From NCBI GenBank assembly GCA_905116865.2, contig CAJHNH020006656.1, positions 275,001 through 339,000 of the forward strand: a stretch of DNA of 64,000 nt, read 5' to 3'. Numbering within the stretch: the stretch's first letter is position 1; every line of letters begins with the position of its first letter. Origin of the DNA: Candidula unifasciata. Taxonomy: Eukaryota; Mollusca; Gastropoda; Stylommatophora; Geomitridae. Positions 1 through 11,025 of the stretch are shown in pieces. Made by a program: the position numbers and the translations under genes. The notes beneath the pieces were generated by a model that was not told where the DNA came from, did not search any database, and saw only the letters and a list, made by a program, of their open reading frames with translations.

Positions 1-616
1 TCCATCCATTAGCGGGTTTGAAAGAGTGTATGACGTTTAATATGACCAAAGCATTTTGGCTGTCTCTGTGTTGTTTCTTTCAGCAACTTTCTTTTCGTTT
101 ACAATATCGCCAAAAACTCAAGCGTTATAAAAACACTTGGCTAAAACAAGATTATTTTTGTTTGTTTCATGTCTGAATATATATATATATATATATATTT
201 TACCATTATCCTTTCGCTGTCGTAAAATTGGCAACGGAATCCACAAACAATGATAATCGTCAATACTCTTCAGAAATGAAACACATTCTATTTCGCCTCA
301 TGTGGGTGTTTTGTTGGCTGGAAACCCGTTGTTTATATATTTAATTCGCCGGATTATATTGCTAAATATTTTAGTAGTTTCTCTAGGAAAAGAATGTCGG
401 TTACCGACATCCGGTCTTTCTATTTTCGGCAATGATTTATTTATCATTTATTTATGTTGCTGGGCTAAACATAAAGGTTTTATTACGACCGCGTTTTTGG
501 ACATTAACTGAAAACAGCCGCCTCTTAACCCACTTATGGTTCACCCATTAAGCATTGCACTGATGTTCCCGACCCCCCTCCCCTGCGTTTTTACCCCAAC
601 CCCCAGGACCCACTTT
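1..616. other. No gene seen
   Basis: AT-rich sequence with a short (TA)n run at about 177-198. I see no long open frame, tRNA-like head or known element here. Confidence 0.6.
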
Positions 617-791
617 TTCATCATCATCATGTGCCTCACCGCAAAGCATAGTCGGTCATGTTTCGCCAACTAACACTGTCATCAGAACCACGGATAAGGT
701 CAGTGCTCTTGACTTACCCATACATTTGTCTAGGCCCTCAGGGTATCTGTTTGCAGCCCCCTTGCTCTCTTTCCATCAATCTTGCCGCTAT
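617..791 (-). pseudogene. LINE ORF2 C-terminal fragment ending in (TGA)n
   Basis: Read on the minus strand, the fragment ends with a WRNMTDYAL-like stretch and then GT followed by stop. This resembles the last residues of many animal non-LTR reverse transcriptases (pattern DRxxWRxMxAxAxxxGT-stop). The TGA stop is immediately followed by further TGA/ATG triplets, which appear on the plus strand as CATCATCATCATG at 621-633. The upstream part is degenerate and the frame is broken. A close relative lies at 30540-30712 in the same orientation. Only the extreme 3' end of the element is present, so it makes no working protein. The LINE clade is uncertain; RTE-like elements commonly have short triplet-repeat 3' ends. 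Confidence 0.5.
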
Positions 792-867
792 TGAAAAGGT
801 TCTCGACATGTAGCATGTCCGAAAGGCACAGACTGCCCAATTTCTCGAATCCCTTAGGACTTTCCTC

Positions 868-965
868 TCTCGAGGAGGGGGCTGCGTGGTCTCGAAGTAT
901 GGTGTCCGCCCTTACCGGGGTTCGAGTCTCTAGCACCCGAGGCGAACGCCATGCCTTGAGACTAT
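868..965. repeat. tRNA-like repeat, related to 13152-13230
   Basis: The stretch GGGGCTGCGTGGTCTCGAAG is followed by a segment containing GGGGTTCGAG, which looks like a pol III B box. The left half matches 13155-13190 in the same orientation. The right half matches 13192-13230 only as a reverse complement. It may be a rearranged SINE head. Confidence 0.35.
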
Positions 966-1054
966 TCAACCCCCACATAAATATAAAGTCTATGTGCTCT
1001 CATCGTCACCTTAGAACAAGGACCTTTTATGATCCGTTAACAGCATTCATTCTC

Positions 1055-1345
1055 GGAGTCTCCGTGGTGTAGTGGCTAGACTTTCGCCTGTGGAGCGGAA
1101 GGTCGTGGGTTTGGGCCCTGACGGAGCCAGACTGAACTTTTATTTTCATTTTCACAAATGACCATGGCTCCCAAGTCGACCCAATCTTGAGTGGGTACCA
1201 GGTGTAGTCTTATAAAATAAAGGGAACAGGTGTAAAGATGACCAAATCACTCACCAAGTGCCGATTGGTCTATAAAATATAGGTCTAACCCTATATGCCC
1301 AATACGCATTAAGGTTTGGAAACGTGTCCTTTACTTTTTTGTTTT
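1055..1345 (+). mobile_element. SINE family 1, near-complete copy
   Basis: A tRNA-like head carries an A-box-like TGGTGTAGTGGCTAGAC and a B-box-like GGTCGTGGGTTTGGGCC. A non-tRNA body follows, with the family hallmarks GTCGACCCA, GGGTACCAGGTG, AAGTGCCGATTGGTCTATAAAATATAG (split over 1258-1284) and TATATGCCCAATACG. The 3' end is CCTTTACTTTT. At least thirteen other copies or pieces occur in this window on both strands. Such elements are non-coding and are transcribed by RNA polymerase III; mobilisation would need a partner LINE. Confidence 0.75.
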
Positions 1346-2426
1346 GCAACACTATAACCTTATGTTAACCTGTCATCGTTTTAGAAGATTCATATCTAAA
1401 TATATACCTTAAAATGTATGATTTCATACACATGATGATGATGGCAATTATGACCGTGTTGTTGAGAATGATTAGGAGGTATAGTGATAACTACTTATAA
1501 TATAAGATGTTAAACTAACAAGTACTCTGAAAGAAATAGTTTAATCAATAACCCTCGTTGGAAAAGCAGAGTAAAACTGCTCTTCTTTTTTTCGTGTTTA
1601 CCGACAGTAAACTCTGGCCGAAATTTCTGGTTGTTCGTCCTTCGCTGGACTTAAGTCTTATCCGCGAACCTGAGTGTTGCGTATACATCCGTTTTACAGA
1701 TCTAATCTATCTGAGTGCAAACTATTGGTCCCTTGCCTCTCAAGCAGATCCACTCCGACTTGGAATGAAAAACTCCTAAACAGCAAAGAAAACCCATTGA
1801 AGACTTTTTTCAAAATTTAGATAAGTCATTGACGTCCAAGGTCCGCATGTTGATAGCAATGAGAACACACAAAAACAAATAAAGAAATTCATTGGTAGGA
1901 CACGTAAAAATATATAAGTCTCTATAGATAAAGATATGATAAGACAGAGACGGTGAGGTAAGGGAAAAAAAAAGGAATTCAGGGAGGTAAATGATAAAAG
2001 AGAAGGATGCATCGAAGGTGACGATTCACATTTCAGTTAGATTCATTCAGTTTTCTTTTTCTTCTTCATTTGATGTTGATGTAACTCTAGTAAAACATCT
2101 GACGAGATACGGCGAAACAAGCCTGACAATAAATTGTGCAATGTATTGTTTGTGTCCGCGTTTATTTAAATTCGTTACGGGACATTTTTTTTTTTTTTCA
2201 AAGAGAAGGAATTAAATTGTGTGAAACAAGCTAAAGGGGCCAAGACTTTTTTACTACTTCCTTATAGTTGTGGATATTGACAAAGTGTCACATACACAAA
2301 CCGAAAGACCCGAACAAGTAACCATGGCGCAAATAATACGAAATAGGCACAACTAAAGGTTATGTCATATACAATACTAGTGCCAATTTAAGGATGGGTT
2401 GACATAAAAATTTAGGGTAAATAATA
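1346..2426. other. No gene seen
   Basis: Unique-looking AT-rich sequence. There is one ATGATGATGATGG triplet run near 1431 that could be the tail of a LINE, but no recognisable coding sequence precedes it. Open frames are short and resemble nothing I know. Confidence 0.5.
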
Positions 2427-2510
2427 GTTAGGCTCCATCAAGATCTGAACCCATAGCCTTCTGATCCACAGGCGAGCGTCTGGCCGATACAACACGGCCG
2501 CTCCCTTGAG
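2427..2510 (-). mobile_element. SINE family 1, tRNA-like head only
   Basis: On the minus strand this is the tRNA-derived head of SINE family 1 (GAGCGGCC...GTATCGGCCAGACGCTCGCCTGTGGATC...GGTTCAGATC). The body is missing, so the copy is truncated. The next 200 bp on the right are rich in TATG/CATA dinucleotide-like repeats. Confidence 0.55.
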
Positions 2511-3384
2511 TGTATGTGTTTGTATCTACATATATATGTGTGTATGCAAAGGGTATACATGTATTTCCACATGGGCATGAACGCATATATGTATAGATGC
2601 ACGAGTGTGTATGCAAACACGTATGCGTGCATTCACACATGGGCCTCCCGACATGCATGTTATGTAAATATATCTAATTGTACATGTGTGTCGATACATT
2701 TATGGGTGGGTGTGTATAGTGCATATCAGCCTCCTCTCCCACAACCCTCACTAGGTACTATAGTACCGCTCCAAGCCACTAGTTTTGGTGCAATTAATAT
2801 TTCTAAGCACAAAGAAACCAGACAACAATTATAGCCGATATTGCTTACAGTAGGTTGAGCGTGATCGATTTTATGTTTTGTTTTTAATAAATGGATAGAT
2901 GAATGAATGGAAGCCCCTTCCCCAAATAAGTCGACTTTTACTACATGCTTGCTGGGAAGGCAGTGGGTCTATTCTGGTTTTCCTCCTCAACGGGGCTACA
3001 GAATCCACACGGGGATAGCAAAAAGTAAATCTTTTTTTTTTTCAATCTTATAGGCTGCTTGAATCAATCTTGAGTCCACACCCCGTTGCCCCTATAGATC
3101 CCACTCATGTCATAATCTTCAAGAAAGGATTCATTGTATCGTAAACAAGAATGATGCACCAGACGTTAACAGTTGTCAGTTGGCAGACATAATGTAAAAC
3201 AATCACAGCTACTATACAAGTTACACTGTTAACGTAGACACGGTTCCCGGGGGGATAGGCAATTAGAATAAGTGAATACAATATCTAATAGAAGCGTCTG
3301 GAGCACAAACAGATTATCAGGGAACCTTGCAGCTAGAGAGGGGCGGGAGTGAGGGTTGGAGGAAGCAGTGATGGATGACCAAGG

Positions 3385-3560
3385 AATTTGATCGACATTC
3401 TACATTCAGAGACGAGGCATGGCAAGGATATAAACAAACTGCTTCAGATGCCATATGAATTCGAACTCTTTAATGGCTGCTGAACATGGGGACGAAGTGC
3501 TTATAGGAATTTTCATTGGGCGGTGAGGTAGGGTCTTACCTTGTTTGGGGATGTTTTAAC
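3385..3560 (+). repeat. Dispersed repeat U, copy 1
   Basis: This matches the sequence that flanks the LINE at 4163-4981. Shared blocks include GACATTCTACATTCAG (versus GACATCCTACACTCAG), GGCTGCTGAACATGGGGAC (versus CCGCTGAAGATGGGGAC) and TTGGGGATGTT (versus TTGGAGATGTT). It has no coding potential that I recognise. Confidence 0.45.
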
Positions 3561-3811
3561 GTCGACGGACCAGTATTAACATGGATTGTCACTTTTTAGT
3601 CTTTCCAGACCATATTGTTACACTGCGCTATTAAGAGGCATGAGATACACAGCCAATGGCGATGCCGAGTGAAGATGTCTCCCACCATCAGACGCAACCC
3701 GTGGCGCCATCGCCTACGCCACGTGACGGAAAAGGACTTATGACGCGTAACTGCTGCCTCTAAATTTGTTTCCTAGACCAGTTATGGCTAGGGATGATGT
3801 TTATTCACACT

Positions 3812-3870
3812 CTCTATAGCACAAAGCCTAGGCAGTATTGCATGACATTTGACCAAGTGTGCTGGAATAG
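3812..3870 (+). repeat. Dispersed repeat V, short fragment
   Basis: The phrase CTATAGCACAAAGCCTAGGCAGTATTG matches the start of repeat V at 15740 (plus) and 25450 (minus). Confidence 0.4.
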
Positions 3871-4114
3871 ATTCCACCTATGATATCCAGAGGATTGCCC
3901 ACTATCATTGAATCATATCTTTTATCTGTGCTCTTTGAAATCCATGATAACATTTCATATGGCTGAATTGCATACAGGCGTAATGGGAAACGAATCTACA
4001 CATAGATTGTCTCGCGAGTTGATTATGATAACTGCATGTAGTCAAGACCTTTGGTAGCATGTAAACAATACTGAAGCAATAGGTCAGCCCATGTAGAAAT
4101 AACCGTGCCACTGG

Positions 4115-5160
4115 AGATGATCAGGGCAGCTGGCCGACATCCTACACTCAGGGCATAAGCATTAGTTAGTTAGTTAGTTAGTCTTTCCTCTTGTGTCGAG
4201 TGCGGCACATAGGGCAGAGGTCGCGACTCTCCATGCACTGCGGTCCGTTGCAATCCGTTGTAGGTCTTGGATGTTTGAGTGGCCCATGAGCGAGCCTTCC
4301 CTGATGATAGTTCTACGAGGGTTTCCCTTGGTCTTCCACGAGATCTTTTCCCCTGTGGTGTCCAAATGAGGGCTTGGTAAGGAAGTCTTGATTTATCCAT
4401 TCTAAGGGCGTGGCCGACATAGTTCCAGCGGCGTTTTCGTATAAAATTAGACACATACTCTTGCCTGGATTCTTGCCTTATTTGTGTATTGGTCGGAAAT
4501 CTGACCATTTGAAATTTAGTATTCTTCTAAGGCATTTATTTTCAAAACTGTCTAATTTTGTGTCTAGAGTTTTCGTTGATTTCCAGCTCTCGCATCCATA
4601 GGTTAGTACTGGAATCACACAAGAAGATCTTGAGTTTTGTGTGTTTGCTAAGTGTCTTTGATTTCCAGATGTTAGACAGTTTATTGAAGGCACTAGATGC
4701 CAGTGCTATTCTAAATGATATTTCTGGTGCGGTATCTCCTGTAGATGACATCTTGCTCCCTAGATAAGTGAAACTGTTGACTTTTTCAAGGCTGTTGTTG
4801 TTCAGCGTGATATCAACTGAACTGTTGGTAAGGTCTAGAATTTTTGTTTTTGCGGTGTTAATTTGGAGTCCAATTTGTTCTGAGAAATTCTGGAGTCGAT
4901 TGATTTTTTCTTGGGCGTCTGTGTGTTCTGAACTCAGGAGTGCTATGTCGTCGGCGAAGTCTAGGTCTTCCAGAATTGTGTGGGCATAAGCATAGCGGAC
5001 ATTTAATCAAACGGCTCCTGGTGCCGTCGTAATTGAAACTTTTCACCGACCGCTGAAGATGGGGACAGAGCGCCTATGTGAATTTTGTGAGTGCAGAGAG
5101 GTATATTTTTGACGTAACTCAACTTATTTGGAGATGTTGGACTTGAAGTGGTCAATGTTG
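4115..5160 (+). repeat. Dispersed repeat U, copy 2, split by LINE
   Basis: The parts at 4115-4162 and 4994-5160 line up with copy 1 at 3385-3560 once the LINE and one target-site duplication are removed. The element itself is unclassified. Confidence 0.4.
4163..4981 (-). mobile_element. 5'-truncated LINE with target-site duplication
   Basis: On the minus strand the copy begins inside reverse transcriptase, immediately before the catalytic FADD box (LDFADDIALLSSEHTDAQ). It continues through the thumb region (INTAKTKIL, FTYLGSKMSST, LTYGCESW) into a C-terminal RRWNYVGHALRMDKSRLP and GKRSRGRPRETL, and ends near DRSAWRVATSALCAALDTRG. At least one frameshift, around 4330-4360, breaks the frame. 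The 3' end is a (CTAA)4 tail. GGGCATAAGCAT occurs perfectly at 4151-4162 and 4982-4993, as a 12-bp target-site duplication. Truncation, tail and duplication together are the signature of target-primed reverse transcription. The host sequence is repeat U. Confidence 0.85.
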
Positions 5161-5230
5161 AAAAAATTAATACAAAGGACCTTTCTCACGCCATTATCAC
5201 ATAGGACATATGGTGCTAGTTACAAAAGGG

Positions 5231-5510
5231 TGAAGGTCCCTTCACACACTAGTGGCGTATCAGGCATTCCAGGTTAGACTTATATTTATAGAAGGAATAA
5301 CCATTGATGGGTGATATGGTCAACATCATGGTCGGCTGCCTTTACTTTCCAGGCCGTTACCTGGTATCCATTCAAGGCTGGGTCGACCTCTGAGCCAGTG
5401 TCATGTTGGAATTTAAAAAAAAATCCGTTACCATGCGGATTTGAGCCCACCACATTCCAATCCACAGGCGAGCTTCTAGCCGGCATACCATGACGGTTTT
5501 CAGTGGCGGC
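5231..5510 (-). mobile_element. SINE family 1, full-length diverged copy
   Basis: Minus-strand copy. GGTGATATGGTCAACATCATGG, GGCTGGGTCGACC and the tRNA-like head at 5455-5500 (ATGGTATGCCGGCTAGAAGCTC on the minus strand) are all present. The 3' end is diverged. Confidence 0.65.
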
Positions 5511-6268
<758 letters not shown>

Positions 6269-6670
6269 ATCATTCTCTGCCTGTTCTTCTTTCTCTATCT
6301 CCTCTCCCCCCTTCCCCCTCTCTGAATTTATTTCTCGGAGTCTCCTCTTTTTCTTTACCATTTCTCTTTCGCTTTCTATGGTATGTGCGTGTCTCTTTCT
6401 TTCTCTGCCCGTCTTCCTCATTCTCTCACGCTCTCTCTCTCTATCTCTCTGTGCCCCCTTCTGTAGCTTTCCCTTGTCTTTCTTTGTGTCTTCTACCTCC
6501 CTATCTCTGCGTGTTTCTCTTCCACTCTTCCCTCTGCATCCGTCATAGTGTATATCTCTATTTCCCCTTCTATCTTTATCGGTCTATTTGTGTCTCTTCT
6601 CCTCCCCCGTCTCTGTTTGTCTTTTCCTCCCTCCCCCTATCCCTGTCTCTGTTTTTTCTCTAGTCTATGT

Positions 6671-7204
6671 TATGTTTTTAGCATTATTTTTAGCATTACG
6701 ATGGCTAGCTTTACTTCCCAAGACATTACCTGTAACCCAGTGTCTTTTCTGTCAACCTTGTGAAGTAAATACTTGATAAGTAATCTCTCCTTGAAACTTC
6801 TAAACAAAGTGTGCCAAGCTAGAGCGGTTGCCATCGTTACACGTTCCAACTTGGTGTAGGCGCGTCTGTCTCGTTGTATGTGAATAGCGCACACAAAATT
6901 GTCGCTTGTGGTATCTAACGAGGTGCGAAAGGTCATGTCGACATCATTTCGATATCTGCAGGCTGATTTGAATACGAATAAATGTGAACTGAATGATCTC
7001 TTTGGCAAATATAAAAACAGTAGCCCCAACTACAACAGGAAAACAACGGCAAAGAAAAAGCAATTTTAGAAGAAGAAAAGGGAAAAGAAGAGCAACATCA
7101 ACAACAATAAAAAGAAAAAGAACAAACCAACAAACGAATGAACGAACGAATGAATGAACACTCATCATTGACACAGCAGCTGTCCTTCATATGTTAAACA
7201 TGTT
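6671..7204. other. No gene seen
   Basis: There is a 119-codon minus-strand open frame (6670-7029) with no motif I recognise. The right end is A-rich with (GAAC)n/(GAAT)n-like runs near 7130-7160. I do not call a gene. Confidence 0.45.
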
Positions 7205-7610
7205 ACATTTATATAGCAATCCTGAAAATCAATGCTTTGAAAAAATTATTGGCATATCATTGAGACACCACATTGCAAACGAAGAGATTCGCCATATTAT
7301 TATACAGCACACTGGCAACTATGACACTCTTTTAACTGCAGTGAAAAGGAGAAAAATGCAGTGATATAGACATGCAATAAGATCTAATGGTCTCTCAAAA
7401 ACAATACTGCAGGTCTCAGTAGGGGGAAAGATGAGAAGAGGCAGACCAAGAAAGACCTGGTTACAGAACCTGACTGACTGGACAGGCTTCAGGCATGCAG
7501 TCATGAAGTCTATCACAACTGACCGCCAAATGTGGAGAGAGCTTATCAGACAGTCAACATAAACTAGTGACCCAACGACACACAGCGTTACAGGAAGATG
7601 ATAAAGGAAT
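7205..7610 (+). pseudogene. LINE ORF2 C-terminal fragment
   Basis: A broken plus-strand frame reads IIGISLRHHIANEEIRHII, then HTGNYDTLLTAVKRRKMQ, a stop, YRHAIRSNGLSKTILQ and MRRGRPRKTWLQNLTDWTG. It ends near DRQMWRELIRQST. This resembles the region after the thumb of an animal non-LTR reverse transcriptase, including the usual RGRPRKTW segment. The in-frame stop in place of a conserved Trp codon (TGG to TGA, around 7365) shows decay. The catalytic domain is absent. The family differs from those at 4163 and 8775. Confidence 0.6.
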
Positions 7611-8220
7611 ACAAGGTAGGGGGAAGAAGTGAAGAAGAAAGAGGATGAGAGAAAGAAGAAGCGGAGTAGAAGAACAATAACTTAACCGTGTTAACGATTT
7701 CATTCTCTACTTTTCTGGAGTCGGGAGGTTATAAAGCGTCCTATAGTTACTACCTGTTTAGTCTTTTTTACAAACCCTCTGTTTTGTTTTTATTTATATC
7801 ACTGACCCCGGCTCTACCCATTATCAAAAAACGTGTGTGTCCTCGACTGGACCCAGTCAAAACATGAACTCCAGTACAACACCAGGACATTCACAGCGCG
7901 GGCGTCAAAACACCTGTCGCTTCCCAGGTCAACAGGGTCAAGGTTGCACATGTCAGACTTGGAGGGGAAAAACATTAATAAACGACTTGTTTTGATAAGA
8001 CCCTTTGTAATGGACACATTTGCTAATCACTGTTTGTGTTTAACAAAATAGCACAAGATAAAGTTTATGTCAGTTGTTCAGAACCATTTACAATAAAGAA
8101 ACAAACGTGTTAGTGGCGATTAGCTCTCATCAGTAGAACGCCATCAAGAAACATAATACACCTTCTCGACGACACGTTCGAATTATGACCGTTTGCACTT
8201 ACGGTTAACAACAAAAATAA
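7611..8220. other. No gene seen
   Basis: A-rich start (GAAGAAGAAAG near 7627), then unique-looking sequence without a recognisable coding frame. Confidence 0.5.
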
Positions 8221-8451
8221 GGTTAGTTGCGTATCCTTTACAGGACGTTACAGAACCAACCCTAACAGCCCCTGGCTGTTGTGTGGTTTCTCTAGGCGAA
8301 TTTACGTCCAGTAGTTTGCCATTGTACTGGACGGTCGGCCCCCTGATACCACTCTCGAAATTAATGCAAGGCGCATGGCCCGCAGCTGGAATCGAACCCG
8401 GAATCCCGATATTAAGGAGCGTTCGCATCGACTTAGCCACAGAGCCGACTA
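8221..8451 (-). mobile_element. SINE family 2, near-complete copy
   Basis: On the minus strand the head starts GTCGGCTCTGTGGCTAAG (A-box region), with a B-box-like GGTTCGATTCC. The body contains GGCAAACTACTGGACG, CCTAGAGAAACCACACAAC and GTCCTGTAAAGGATACGC and ends GCAACTAACC. The same order of blocks recurs in six other copies here, so this is a defined family distinct from SINE family 1. Confidence 0.7.
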
Positions 8452-8737
8452 CAACAAACAGACATTAAAAATAGTAAGTAACGAAAGTAGGGTTAAAAAA
8501 GGTTCATGGAAATGCAGCGCAAATTGTGTATTTTTCACGTTATGAATAATCATTATAAGTATATCGATATAATTTGTGTGCTCTATGCTAAAAGCTACCC
8601 GTTTGGATAAAAACTGTTTAAAAATATAAAACAGACTTACGACTAGTCCAACTTTCGACCTGTTAGCAGGAACGGAACCAAGAATTCACTGTCTCTGAAA
8701 CACATAATGTAAGAACATCTAGTCCAGGTGCTGCCAC

Positions 8738-9964
8738 GTGCTCACAGCACAGTGCGGACTTTCAGTGGTCATTGAAAAGCAAGTATATACTGGAGCAGTC
8801 AGGCCAGTCATGGAATATGCCTCCACTGCATGGGCTGCAGCAGCCAAGACAATAATGGGAAAACTGGACAAGATTCAGAATATGGGATTAAGGATTGTTC
8901 TCGGAGCCATGAAAACCACCCCCATCAGAGAAATAGAAAAGATATTAGATACTGAACCACTCGAACTCAGAAGACAATACAAAACTCTTTTACAGTATGA
9001 GAAATTAAAAAGACTTCAAAGTCACCCACTGCATTTTAAATTTCAAGAGAGAACAAAAAAAAAAAACAGACTGAAGCGTCAGAGCCCCAACCACCTTGCT
9101 AGAGAACTGTACAGACAACACCAAGATCTGCTTGAAAGAGATGTTGCACTGTGCGAAAAACTTAGGCCAGAACCATGGACAAGCAAGCCAGAGAAAGCAA
9201 ATGTAGTCCTAAAGGTACCAGGAATCACTTCAAAAGATGCCCAGACGGAGACACAACAGAGAACCCTGGCTCTTGCTATGCTTGATGAGAAGTATCCAAA
9301 CACCACTTGGACTCAGGCTTTCACCGACGGCTCTGCTACAGATGCAGTCAGAAAGGGGGGTTGTGGAATTTACATTAAACCCCCTTGCAGTAGAGCAGAA
9401 ACTCTCTCTCTACCAGCAGGTGACATCTGCACTAACTTCAGAGCTGAGGCAACTGCCCTTCTCTCTGCAGTCCAACATCTCATCACTCAAGAACACAGAG
9501 GGCACCAAATTGTTATACTTAGTGACTCATTGTCTGTTCTCCAAGCACTATTCAGCAAAAAACAAGACAAACTAATTGCTGATCTATGGACCAACATTGG
9601 CTTACTCTCAAAGGAAGCAGAACTGGTCATGCAGTGGATACCATCCCACTGTGGTATTCAAGGAAATGAGAGAGCAGATGAGTTGGCAAAAGCTGGGAGT
9701 AATCTTCCACAACCTCATCCACCACACAGCTACAAGGAAACCAAAACAGCGCTAAAGCAGACTTTCAAGCGAGAGTGGAAAAGGCAGAATGGTGATTACA
9801 GACCAGAGAGTGACAGCGTAAACAAACTCAACAATAAGAATAAACTCACAGGGAGCAAGTACAGCGGGGATCTACAGTCATCAGTAGAAATTATCCTCTG
9901 TCGACACACGTTTCGGCCCACGATTCCTAAACGTATTCGGAGGTGGGCCCACCTGAGTTCATGA
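8738..9964 (+). CDS. LINE ORF2 remnant: reverse-transcriptase thumb plus RNase H
   Basis: The open frame is 408 codons, but only residues from about 13 onward belong to the LINE, because the element starts at 8775; the ATG at 8738 is in flanking DNA. Residues 17-60 (YTGAVRPVMEYASTAWA...KLDKIQNMGLRIVLGAMKTTP) match the end of a non-LTR reverse-transcriptase domain. Residues 193-320 form a type I RNase H domain with all four acidic residues in place: D197 (FTDGSA), E237 (FRAEATAL), D263 (LSDSLS) and D314 (GNERADELA), with H304 in WIPSHCG. RNase H would degrade RNA in the RNA-DNA hybrid. RNase H in ORF2 is typical of the I-like group of LINEs. From residue about 365 the frame runs into inserted repeat W and stops. 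The catalytic reverse-transcriptase core is missing. Confidence 0.8.
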   Translation: MLTAQCGLSVVIEKQVYTGAVRPVMEYASTAWAAAAKTIMGKLDKIQNMGLRIVLGAMKTTPIREIEKILDTEPLELRRQYKTLLQYEKLKRLQSHPLHFKFQERTKKKNRLKRQSPNHLARELYRQHQDLLERDVALCEKLRPEPWTSKPEKANVVLKVPGITSKDAQTETQQRTLALAMLDEKYPNTTWTQAFTDGSATDAVRKGGCGIYIKPPCSRAETLSLPAGDICTNFRAEATALLSAVQHLITQEHRGHQIVILSDSLSVLQALFSKKQDKLIADLWTNIGLLSKEAELVMQWIPSHCGIQGNERADELAKAGSNLPQPHPPHSYKETKTALKQTFKREWKRQNGDYRPESDSVNKLNNKNKLTGSKYSGDLQSSVEIILCRHTFRPTIPKRIRRWAHLSS

Positions 9965-10341
9965 AGCTCAGGGCTGCTTCCCCGCTGCACGGAATTACCG
10001 GATGGTGTTATTATTTCGGCCAGAGACAAGACGACTTAGTGGTTTCGAAGGAGGTACTGTGAGATAAGAAGCCGCCGCGACAGCGTAATTAAAACAGTCC
10101 GCATGCCTGGACGACCGAGCGACAAGCTTACTTTGGTTTACCGGACACATGTTGGACTTTTATTAGCAGTTGGCAGAGGGACACTGGCAGACAATTCGTA
10201 CACGATGGACTTTTCAAAGGGATGAGAAACTCTTTTCCACTAGATACCCGGACCAGCTCACCGAGGCCCGTCCCCTACGTTGTTGCGCTGCGTCCAAAGC
10301 CAGCTAGATGCCCTTTCGGCCACCTCTCCCACTCTCCCTCT
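9830..10341 (+). mobile_element. Repeat W inserted in LINE ORF
   Basis: The LINE frame breaks after SVNKL (9829) and resumes at RAHLYRIGIKESA (10342). The core 9838-10017 matches the reverse complement of 63432-63607 (AATAAACTC, GTTTCGGCCCACGA, GTGGGCCCACCTGAGTTCATG, AATTACCGGATGGTGTT). It contains a CTGAG/CTCAG hairpin. The class is unknown, and the outer limits and any target duplication are not clear. Confidence 0.5.
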
Positions 10342-10572
10342 CGAGCACACTTGTACAGGATAGGCATAAAAGAATCTGCTGCCTGTGATTGTGGAGCAGA
10401 AAGACAAACCCCAGAGCACATACTGCAGTACTGTCCTAACCTCTCCCAGCAAAGACTGTGGATCTGGCCCAAAGGAGCCACATTGCAAGAGAAGCAATGG
10501 GAGACCGGTGGCGACCTTAAACGCACAATCCTATTTGTGACCCAGACGGGACTCAATGTTTGGCATGAATGA
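10342..10572 (+). pseudogene. LINE ORF2 C-terminus with Cys/His motif
   Basis: This continues the LINE split by W: RAHLYRIGIKESAACDCGAE, then RQTPEHILQYCP. The pattern C-x-C, H, C (CDCG...EHILQYC) is a possible zinc-binding motif often seen at the end of RNase H-bearing LINE ORFs. The frame differs from that of the 5' part because of the insertion. The frame ends with TGA at 10570-10572. Confidence 0.65.
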
Positions 10573-10584
10573 TGTCGAACGCAG

Positions 10585-10615
<31 letters not shown>

Positions 10616-10648
10616 GGTCATTGGGACCTTGAGTTAATTAATAGTTAA

Positions 10649-10882
10649 ATTAGTAGTCGGCGTCTGTCTTAGGCGTTGCGAACGCGCTTGGTAATGCCGG
10701 GGTATTGGGTTTAATCCCAGCTGCGGACGGTTTATCTTGCGTTGGTTTCGACAGAGGTACCTAGAGCTAACTGTTCAGGAAGCAATGGCAAACTACTGAC
10801 GCAAAAGTTGACTAGAAAAATCACAACAGTAAAAAATGATGGAGTTGATTCTGCAATGTCCTGTAAACGATACGCAACTAAT
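10649..10882 (+). mobile_element. SINE family 2 copy
   Basis: Plus-strand copy. Head GTCGGCGTCTGTCTTAGGCG, B-box-like GGGTTTAATCCC, then TTGCGTTGGTTTCGACAG, GGCAAACTACTGACG and GTCCTGTAAACGATACGC. It starts 25 bp after the target duplication of the RNase H LINE. Confidence 0.7.
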
Positions 10883-11017
10883 TTTAATTTTCGGTAATGC
10901 TGGTTTACTCAACTGGCGTCGTAAATGTGGCCTGCAAATCTTTGAATTCGTGTTGTGTTTAACGATCTGTCTACGTTAAGGCTCGAGCCGCACAGTAAAT
11001 TCGGTCGTATGGTTATG
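10883..11017. other. Spacer, nothing recognised
   Basis: Short spacer between a SINE and the hAT-like cluster. Confidence 0.4.
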
Positions 11018-11025
11018 CTTTAGTG

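Larger units (their letters stand above)
8775..10612 (+). mobile_element. 5'-truncated RNase H-bearing LINE with target-site duplication
   Basis: The 11-bp AGTGGTCATTG is found perfectly at 8764-8774 and 10613-10623, directly flanking the copy. The left end starts within ORF2, so the copy is 5'-truncated. The right end is a (GAA)n tail at 10584-10612, 13 bases after the ORF stop. Repeat W interrupts the ORF between about 9830 and 10341. Confidence 0.85.

Noticed and set aside
1055..1140. Functional tRNA gene
   Set aside because: A and B boxes are present, but the acceptor stem does not pair, and the same head plus a non-tRNA body recurs many times. It is a SINE head. The same reasoning applies to all other tRNA-like heads here.
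6670..7029. 119-codon minus-strand open frame
   Set aside because: No motif, and the downstream end is in low-complexity sequence.
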